NCBI GenBank assembly: GCA_033064195.1
Contig: JARBJD010000006.1
Span: 186,001-250,000, forward strand
DNA length: 64,000 nt
Source of the DNA: Blattamonas nauphoetae
Taxonomy: Eukaryota > Preaxostyla > Oxymonadida
Direction: 5' to 3'
Made by a program: the position numbers and the translations under genes. The notes below the pieces were generated by a model. The model was not told the origin of the DNA and ran no database searches. It saw nothing but the letters and a program-made list of their open reading frames with translations. How positions within the stretch are numbered: position 1 is the stretch's first letter; each line of letters starts with the position of its first letter. Positions 57,322-64,000 of this stretch are shown here, in pieces.

Positions 57322-59926
57322 TAAAGTATCAGGACAGATCCAACCATTCGAGACCTTCTCTCCTTGATCCTAGTCTATCTCTCGTCGTCATTCTTTGGTT
57401 CCTGTTCATCGATGCATCTCACATGAACTCCCGCTTGTTAGGGAAGACTCGTGTTGATATACAGAAAGCTGAGTCCTTTGGAACGAAAAGTGAAAGAACA
57501 AACCGATCCGAACTGGCATGCACTGAAGTCATGGAGAATGTTGACAGATTTGTGGGACTGTGAAGGCAACAGACAAGCAGGACTCAATTGAATCTGTCTG
57601 GAGGCGGGGAGAAGGATGGAGAGAATGATTCGGAATTACTGTGCGAATATGGAGAAAATTGTGAAAATGCATCGAAATCATCGTCGAACTGGATGGAATC
57701 AGGGAGGGAGGAAGGAGAGGATGACTTAGAAGAAGGAAGTGGTGGCTGATTTGTGGAGAGAAGAAGACAGTCGATTTGTGGGAGATGGATTTGTGGAAAG
57801 TGAGGTGAATTGAGAGACAGGGAAGTTTGAAGGGACTGTTCTGTGGGGTATTGCGGAGGATTGAGATTTGGGGGTGATTGAGGAGATAATGTGGGAATTG
57901 AATTGGATTGTGAAGAAGTTGGATTGTGGGTGGAGATTTGGAGGGTACGGATGGTGAGGATGGAAGAGAGAGGATGGAGGGGCGGGGGAGTGGGGAGGAG
58001 CGGAGGAGGGATTGTGGGGAGATGAGAGGAAGTGGAGATGTGTTGGAGATTGAGTTTTGGGACGAACACAGGATATTTGAGGGTGTTTGGAGATGGAAAC
58101 GACGATGTTTGGGACAGCGTTGGGATTGAAGGATATGCTTCAGAGGATGGAAGTGAGAATGTGGAATGAGTTGTGAAATCATGTTCAGTGTCTGAGTGTT
58201 CGCATCCCTTTCTGAAAGATGACAGCACGCCGTTGACTGAGATGTCGCCAACGATTGGGAAAGTGTATTTGAAGGAGAAAGGGAAGGAGCCGTGTGAGAG
58301 GGAGAGGATGGAGTGGACAGTCTTGGGAGGGAAGAAAATAGGGAGAGAAATGAAGAGAGAAGAAACAGACGTGCTCGCCTTGTGGATGCTCAGCGAAGAC
58401 AACTCGTCCTCTGCCCGACAACTTGGCGAATCTGAGCCAGACTTCGATGTGATGGACACCAGCGAGAGTGGGGGGCCAGAGGGATTGGAGGGAGGTCTGG
58501 AGTGCGTTGATGAAGAGGTTGGCGATGGTGATGAAGTGTGGGTGGGGGAGGGCGTTGATTTTGTGGAATCCTTGGAACTGGAGGAAGAGGGCGTTGTTGA
58601 GGAGAGAGTTGAAGTTGGCGAAGTGGCATGTGGCGAGTTGGCTGAGGGCAGTGGATTGGCGGAGGATGGATCGGGCGTGGACGGTTGTGTGTCTGTTGTT
58701 GAAGAGGATGAAGAGTCGGTTTGGAAAAGGGGGTTGATTTGAGTTTGGATTGAATGGATCAGCTCGGATTGTGAAGTGTTTGTTTGGCTGGTAGAACTTG
58801 CTGAGATGGAGGGGGAAGAAGAGAAGTGAGAGTTGAGAGGAGAGAGAGGGAAACCTGAGAGCAGTGGTTGCGATGTGGTGGACTTTGGTTTGATCTGTGG
58901 AAGTGAGGGAGAGTTGGAGGGAGGTGATTCTGTACGCAGGATAGATGCAGACTGGAGTTTGGTTGATGGCCTTGTTGAAATGGAAGAAGAAAGCAGAGAT
59001 TGATAAGAGAGAAGAAATTGAAGAGAAGGAATAGAAACGAAGAGAGGGCCGTTGGCGAGGAGGGACGCGACCGGGTTTGGGGTTGATGTGAACTGGACGT
59101 GAAGAAAGGTGGATTGGTGTGGGTGGTTTGGATGGGAGACGATGGCAGGACCGAAGTTGTGGTTGAAGAAGGAGGAGACGCGATGGGGGTTGAGAGGGGG
59201 AAGGATGTGCTTGACGATGAGGGAGGCTGGAGAGTGAAGAGAAGAAGGGAAGACATCTGGACTGGAACTTGATTCTGAGTTTCATGTTTGGTGGGGAGTG
59301 AGTGTGTGTGTGTTGTGTGGGAGTTGATGAGAGAGACCCATAAAAGAGAGATTGAGGATATCCTGAAATTGTGGTGGGAATGAGTTGGGGGATGAATGAT
59401 GAAGGAACGAGAGTGCTCTGGGGCAGAGGAGATGGTTGTCGAGTGGAATTGATGTGAGATTTGGATTTGTGTGACTTTGAGGTGAGAACGAACGATTGTT
59501 GAGAACGACGACACCGATTGGAGAAAGGAAAGAGGATAAAACTGAGATGAAATGGATAGAAATGAAGGATGAGGAAGGAAGAGATACTCCGTGATGGAGG
59601 ATGTGACGAATTGACATCCTCGCTCCACCTCACTCTGACTACGGTACTTATCTCCAGCAGGATTGGGATACCACAACAAAATCTGCAAGCATGATGCAGT
59701 TTAACATGTTTCTGTTGGTTTGATGACATGGATTGGCGAATGAGGAGCAACGATCGCATTGAAGGCCACCGCAACGCACTATCAAGTGTTTTCGGCTCTC
59801 CTGGACTTTATGTGATAATTCACCTTGTGCAACGATTGTTAATCTTCAATTAGAGTGAGTAGAACGTTCTCAGCATTTTTGAACATGTCAACTATTTCAA
59901 TTAAGGGCGCACAAAATATCCTGAAC
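57322..59926. repeat. Inverted segmental duplication, copy B (uninterrupted)
   Basis: Matches 45975-50754 minus the transposon. Its left edge abuts, within a few bases, the TA duplication of the Tc1-like element. The right edge lies near the complement of GTTCAGGATAT at about 59926. It preserves the empty transposon site at 59064-59072. Confidence 0.85.
57584..59617 (-). CDS. Paralogous hypothetical gene, copy B, apparently intact
   Basis: Minus strand from an ATG near 59617 to a stop at 57584. By comparison with copy A, three GT-AG introns are removed; the last is 58322-58370 (49 nt here, 51 nt in copy A). Copies A and B appear to differ by a frameshift at this place, but the indel lies inside the intron and the spliced frames agree (GEH joined to TVHSILSLSHGSFPFSFKYT). 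The middle is globular, with a strand-helix pattern like the 51.0-kb paralog. The C-terminus is proline/serine-rich and ends near DSIQFDDDFDAFSQ. No known domain assigned. The 5' exon boundary is uncertain. Confidence 0.55.
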
Positions 59927-60077
59927 ACGAAAAGGAGATGATGAGCAATTTCCAACACCGAACTACTGATAATCGAACAGTATTGAATATTCCAATTCTT
60001 TATCGACAGAAATATGTGAAATGGAAGCAAAGACAGGCAAAGACAGAAAAAAATGAAGAAGTGAAATAGTTGAGGAA
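59618..60077. other. Spacer between copy B gene and the WD40-FYVE gene
   Basis: 59618-59926 is the duplicated 5' flank of the copy B gene. It includes the end of a small minus-strand ORF (59839-60030) whose last 15 residues, DMFKNAENVLLTLIED-like, are also encoded in copy A at 46.0 kb, so a fragment of another gene may have been duplicated too. The remainder is AT-rich. Confidence 0.35.
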
Positions 60078-63000
60078 CTATTTTTCATTATCATGGTCCA
60101 ATTTCTCAGAGTCATAACGAACTTTCACGTAGCGAAATTGGATTGTTGTGCCCCAGCCAGAACGAATAAAAGAAACAGCTTGAGGCAAAGCCAGAAACGA
60201 GGGGATCGCATTTGTCTGCGAGAATGAAGACAAAAAGAAGGAGCTAAATGGTGTGGAGAATAAAGACGAGAGGAGGGGCAATTGAGAATCGTACCAAGTC
60301 AGTTTTGGGTCGAGCGGGAAGGAAAAGAATGGGGATGAAACGAGGGCTCGTTGGACTGTTGGGGCTTTGCAATCGAGGTGGAGTGATGGTGAGCAGAGGA
60401 ACTGAACGTTGAGGGATGTTGTGTGGAGCAGAGAATGTTGATAGACAAGAGAGCTTCGGGATGAGAATGACGAAGTGGTTGGGAGGATTACTGGGATGGA
60501 TTTGTGAGTGAGGGAGTATTTCTGAGTCGGCTCTTTGCTTGACGCTTTGTTCTCATCTGTGTTGACCGTCTGATCAGAATTGTGAGAAACCTGTTCATCG
60601 TCTCCAATTTCTTCGATTCGAACATCTTTCTTCTTCTCTTTCTTCGGTTTTTCTTCAACTTTCGTCGCTGGGAGGTCTCGGACACATCGTTCAAAGGGAA
60701 GATGGAGCACGTCACAGTAGCATCCAACACACACACGCACTCGAACCTTCACGAATCCACAACCAGGAAGAGTCATCCGCAGAACAGAGCACTTCTCACA
60801 GACAACCAATCCGCATCGTCGGCAGTGGTGTCTTCGTCGGATGGAGCTGAATGCTGTCCGGCACAACGCACAAGTTGTGCGGGTATCATCAGAATGCCAG
60901 TGAGAATGTGATTGAGGGAGCTTGTCGTACGAGAAGGAGAGCGAGAGGAGCGGGTAGTTGACGCTGATGAATTGGTATGTGAGGAAGGAGAGGTCAGTCT
61001 GCTTGTTTCCTCGTTGAGTGAGATGAGCGAAGGCAGGTGAGAGAGTCGAACTGCGTGGAGACACGAATGAATCAAACTGATGAGTGACCGATGGAGTGGC
61101 AGAGTCATCTGACTCATCCGGAATGGACAACGTATGGACAAACAATGATCCAGTGGCAATAAACACCTGTCCGAGAGCCGGGAAGTTCACAGCAGCGATG
61201 GGAAGAGGGGGATGATAATTTGTGGTTGACTGATGGCTGGTTTTTCCTCCGGGGAGATCAGCCTCCCAATTCAGGAAGAGTGATCTTCGTAATCTCAGGA
61301 AGGGCTGCAAACGTCTCGAGAACGAGTGAATCGATCCCTGAGAAGAGAAATCCACAAAGGTGAGAATTTGGCTCAGAATGGAACTGACGACACTGACAGA
61401 TTCGGGAACAGATCCGTTCTCCAACATTCGGCCAGTTGGTAGTGTGTCTGCCGCTTCTGAAGAAATACTATCCAGTAGATCATCTTCTGTTCGGATGGCT
61501 TGATTTCCCCAGTCCCATCCATTGTCCGTGATGGTCCAGAAAGAAACGGTGCCGTTTGTGTGTGTGGTCATCAGAGTCGTTTCAGAATCGGAGAAAGTTG
61601 AGACAACTGTCACCGATGCAAACAAGTTTCTCGAGTCGAGTGCACCCAGAGAGGTCTTGAGAGGATCGACAGGAAGAAGAGATGTGGAGAAGTCTGATGG
61701 ATACGTGCTGTCTTTCACAATTCTCATGTCGGGGATGATCGGAAGCGGATTGTTTATGTTCATGAACGACATGTGCGATGGAGAGAGAACAACTGCAGTG
61801 ACTGATGACGATACAAACGAGTCTGGAAGGAATGTGAGTGAGATCACAGAATTCCGGTTGTACGAGAACGAGGAATCACGAGGCGTGAAAAGAGGATCCA
61901 ACAACGCTCGAGTCTTCAACAGCGAGAATGGCTGTGACGGAGGAAGACAGACGACAGTGTCATCCACAGACAGCGAAGCTAAGGCCGATTGTGTGTGATT
62001 CGGCCGGCACGATCCCTTCTGAACTGCCCTCTTGATGACCATTCCGAAGGTGGACGAGAGGAGTGTCTTGATTGGGTTGAGGAGGTGGCGGGGTTTCAAA
62101 TATGGATCGAGAACACCATCAACATCTTTCAGATTGTAGGCTGCGAATGAGTCGGCCTCCTGAACAGTGTCCAATACAACTCTCAGAAGATTGTCGTCCT
62201 TCATCTGAACAGACTGCTTCTCTGATGTTTGCACCTCGTCGAGGATTCTTGTGTCGAATGACCGCAACATGCACATCCGATTCAAGTCCCAGACAATCAC
62301 CAACCCAGAATCATCACCAGAAACCAGAACATTCGCGACCGGATGGACTTCAACTGTGGTGATGGGGAAGAGATGCCCATGGAGGCTTCCAATGAAGGTT
62401 GTCTCGACTGAATCTGTGTCTGTGCTCTTAAACATGTTGAAATGGAACTGGGCTTTGTCTGGCTGGAGATTTGAGAACCTCCAAATCTCGATGTCTGTTT
62501 CATTTCGTACAAGAGCGACATATTCACACCTCAGCTGGACCGGAGAATGGAGGTTCTTCGACACAGTGCGATGGGTTGGATCGACAGTCTGTCTGACCCT
62601 CTCTTCTCGAATCACTTTTTCGAATTGTCTCAATTCTTTGTTGAAGTCGTACATGATGCGTGGCTCATAAAGTGTGGCCAGGGAGACAGATTGGAAGGAG
62701 TGTGGGTCGTCCTGATATGTGCAAGTATCTTTGATGGGCTTGAATGGATTAGCGAGGAAAGGAAGAGCAGAAAGAGTGGTGGGCTTCTGCTTGGCCAATA
62801 ATACAAATCCTCTCCTCACCCCGTCAATCGTCTCATTCCAAATGATCTCCCTTTCCTTCCTCTTCTCCTCCCTCTTCTTTTCAAACCTTCCCATGACCTT
62901 CCCAACCTCCTTTCCTCTCCCAATCTCTTCGAGGTACCTCTCCCCTTTGATCACATGCATCGCCACAGACGAATCTCCGCCGCTCAATTTGGGGAGATTC

Positions 63001-63998
63001 TGATAGTCTTCCACATTCGCCTCTGGTTCCGTGAAGAACGTCGTCTTTCCCGATGGGGCGATGAAGAAGTCCGTCTTCTTTCCGCTCACCACAGTTTGCT
63101 TCTTTTTCCAGGTCTGTGAATTGTCGATCAGTTTGAATTCGTGTTGGAGACTCTTCTGGACAGGCTGTGGGAGAGCTTGGAATGTTGAAGATGTGGTAAC
63201 GAGGAAGTCTCGGATGGCTTTTGGAAGTTTTGGAGTGAGTGTTCGGAATCTGAGTGAAGAGACAGTCGATGTCGGATGGAGCTGAGATCCAAAGAGTTGT
63301 GTCATTGACTCCAGGTACGATGCAAACAGGGGAGAGAGAGAAGTGTATGCGAGAGGAGGAGCATGAAGCGAGACGTGTTTGGAGTCAGACGGATCCGGCT
63401 GGAGCGACATGATCTGAGTGATCGCAGCTGCATTGAACACTGGGACGGCCTGCGAGAGATTGGTGGACTGGGGGATGGGTTCCCCACTCGGGATAACCTG
63501 CAGCTCTCCCACTTCGGCTGTCTGGATTGCTTTGAGAACAGAAGTTGCGTACAACGTGGAATTGAACGAAAACGAAAGGAGTGACGACAAAGGCATCAAA
63601 ATCGGCGAGAATATCGTTTGGACAAAAGACTTGATTGTGGGGAGGGTCGGGATGTACAAGGATGAGAGAGGGATCTTCTGTTTCTCTTTATCCAGATGGT
63701 AGACCGAAGGCGAGGAGAGGGTTGAGGTTGAATTGTACTTCTGTGGGATGATGGGGAGGGTGAAGGAGTGGTTGAAGAAGAAATGGGGAACAGGGAAGGA
63801 TAAGGAGTCAATGTGGATGTGATCTTCGGTGACAATTGGGTCTGATGGGCTCATTCGGATTGCTTGGTTCGGCAGTATCACATCTTCGGAGGCAGGAGGC
63901 GTGAGGAGAATGCGTTGGTGTTGATTCATGAACTGTTTCAGATAAGTTGTGATCAGAGAGATTATTTTGACGTTTTCGTTCACTGAAATGTCGAGACA
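60078..63998 (-). CDS. WD40-FYVE protein, 5' end outside window
   Basis: A 1301-codon minus-strand frame whose head at about 63984 is a splice acceptor (ACATTTCAG), so more exons lie to the right of the window. A WD repeat is clear at about 538-575 (GHLFPITTVEVHPVANVLVS then SGLVIVWDL), with weaker repeats after. A FYVE zinc finger at about 1030-1093 shows all three signatures: WHSD, RRRHHCRRCGLVVCEKC and RVRVCVGCY. The FYVE domain binds PI3P on endosomes or autophagosomes. This order at the C-terminus is that of WDFY3/ALFY-type BEACH proteins. A BEACH domain is not evident here and might lie upstream, so I leave the family open. Confidence 0.7.
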   Translation of the reverse strand, partial: CLDISVNENVKIISLITTYLKQFMNQHQRILLTPPASEDVILPNQAIRMSPSDPIVTEDHIHIDSLSFPVPHFFFNHSFTLPIIPQKYNSTSTLSSPSVYHLDKEKQKIPLSSLYIPTLPTIKSFVQTIFSPILMPLSSLLSFSFNSTLYATSVLKAIQTAEVGELQVIPSGEPIPQSTNLSQAVPVFNAAAITQIMSLQPDPSDSKHVSLHAPPLAYTSLSPLFASYLESMTQLFGSQLHPTSTVSSLRFRTLTPKLPKAIRDFLVTTSSTFQALPQPVQKSLQHEFKLIDNSQTWKKKQTVVSGKKTDFFIAPSGKTTFFTEPEANVEDYQNLPKLSGGDSSVAMHVIKGERYLEEIGRGKEVGKVMGRFEKKREEKRKEREIIWNETIDGVRRGFVLLAKQKPTTLSALPFLANPFKPIKDTCTYQDDPHSFQSVSLATLYEPRIMYDFNKELRQFEKVIREERVRQTVDPTHRTVSKNLHSPVQLRCEYVALVRNETDIEIWRFSNLQPDKAQFHFNMFKSTDTDSVETTFIGSLHGHLFPITTVEVHPVANVLVSGDDSGLVIVWDLNRMCMLRSFDTRILDEVQTSEKQSVQMKDDNLLRVVLDTVQEADSFAAYNLKDVDGVLDPYLKPRHLLNPIKTLLSSTFGMVIKRAVQKGSCRPNHTQSALASLSVDDTVVCLPPSQPFSLLKTRALLDPLFTPRDSSFSYNRNSVISLTFLPDSFVSSSVTAVVLSPSHMSFMNINNPLPIIPDMRIVKDSTYPSDFSTSLLPVDPLKTSLGALDSRNLFASVTVVSTFSDSETTLMTTHTNGTVSFWTITDNGWDWGNQAIRTEDDLLDSISSEAADTLPTGRMLENGSVPESVSVVSSILSQILTFVDFSSQGSIHSFSRRLQPFLRLRRSLFLNWEADLPGGKTSHQSTTNYHPPLPIAAVNFPALGQVFIATGSLFVHTLSIPDESDDSATPSVTHQFDSFVSPRSSTLSPAFAHLTQRGNKQTDLSFLTYQFISVNYPLLSLSFSYDKLPQSHSHWHSDDTRTTCALCRTAFSSIRRRHHCRRCGLVVCEKCSVLRMTLPGCGFVKVRVRVCVGCYCDVLHLPFERCVRDLPATKVEEKPKKEKKKDVRIEEIGDDEQVSHNSDQTVNTDENKASSKEPTQKYSLTHKSIPVILPTTSSFSSRSSLVYQHSLLHTTSLNVQFLCSPSLHLDCKAPTVQRALVSSPFFSFPLDPKLTWYDSQLPLLSSLFSTPFSSFFLSSFSQTNAIPSFLALPQAVSFIRSGWGTTIQFRYVKVRYDSEKLDHDNEK

Positions 63999-64000
63999 CG

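Noticed and set aside
58185-59774. 529-aa continuous frame in copy B
   Set aside because: Runs through introns and changes to a serine/histidine-rich nonsense frame before the proposed first intron; the spliced model agrees with copy A and the 51.0-kb paralog better.

Overview
This is eukaryotic nuclear DNA, almost certainly from a free-living or gut-dwelling protist. Genes lie close together on both strands. Many are split by very short GT-AG introns, mostly 25-90 nt. The reading frames support the standard genetic code, because TAA (Mago nashi), TAG (ribosomal P1) and TGA (the Cep192-like gene) are all used as terminators. The family mix is a TmcB-like membrane protein, a receptor-phosphatase fusion, large surface proteins of the polymorphic-outer-membrane / beta-helix type and GH31 glucosidases. 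This resembles anaerobic metamonads such as Preaxostyla (Blattamonas-like), but the taxon is my inference from gene style only. No rRNA, tRNA or CRISPR was recognised.

Layout. 1-2.85 kb: 3'-truncated TmcB-like gene (-). 3.3-11 kb: gene-poor, with a decayed surface-protein relative (3.9-6.4 kb), a MITE-like inverted-repeat element (7.29-7.89 kb) and a perfect 15-bp palindrome (10.4 kb). 11.0-11.4 kb: ribosomal protein P1 (+). 12.2-14.4 kb: helical-repeat-like hypothetical gene (-). 14.6-19.9 kb: 1783-aa single-pass surface protein (-). 20.1-24.1 kb: coiled-coil/RING protein (+). 24.4-26.0 kb: TPM-domain/RING-H2 membrane protein (+). 26.0-27.5 kb: Tc1-like transposon. 28.1-32.7 kb: Cep192/ASH-type coiled-coil protein (+).

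32.9-59.9 kb is a rearranged zone holding two unrelated pairs of inverted repeats. One pair is two GH31 alpha-glucosidase genes facing each other (32.9-35.7 on -, 53.6-56.4 on +). The other is a 2.6-kb duplication (46.0-50.75 and 57.32-59.93) carrying a two-member paralogous gene family whose third member lies at 51.0 kb. One copy of that duplication has been opened by a 2165-bp Mutator-like transposon with a 9-bp target duplication. The element has carried along an intron-containing B-box/coiled-coil gene and has itself received a 323-bp mariner MITE. The other copy preserves the empty site. Between the GH31 copies lie a seven-transmembrane receptor fused to an inositol-polyphosphate 5-phosphatase (35.8-40.3 kb), Mago nashi (40.6-41.2 kb) and a large unrecognised gene (41.3-45.9 kb). 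The right end (60.1-64 kb) is a 5'-truncated WD40-FYVE protein.

Functional themes are phosphoinositide signalling (GPCR-5-phosphatase, FYVE protein), ubiquitin ligases (two RING proteins), centrosome/cytoskeleton (ASH protein), RNA handling (Mago) and surface adhesion or digestion (beta-helix proteins, secreted glucosidases). I see no operon logic, as expected for a eukaryote.
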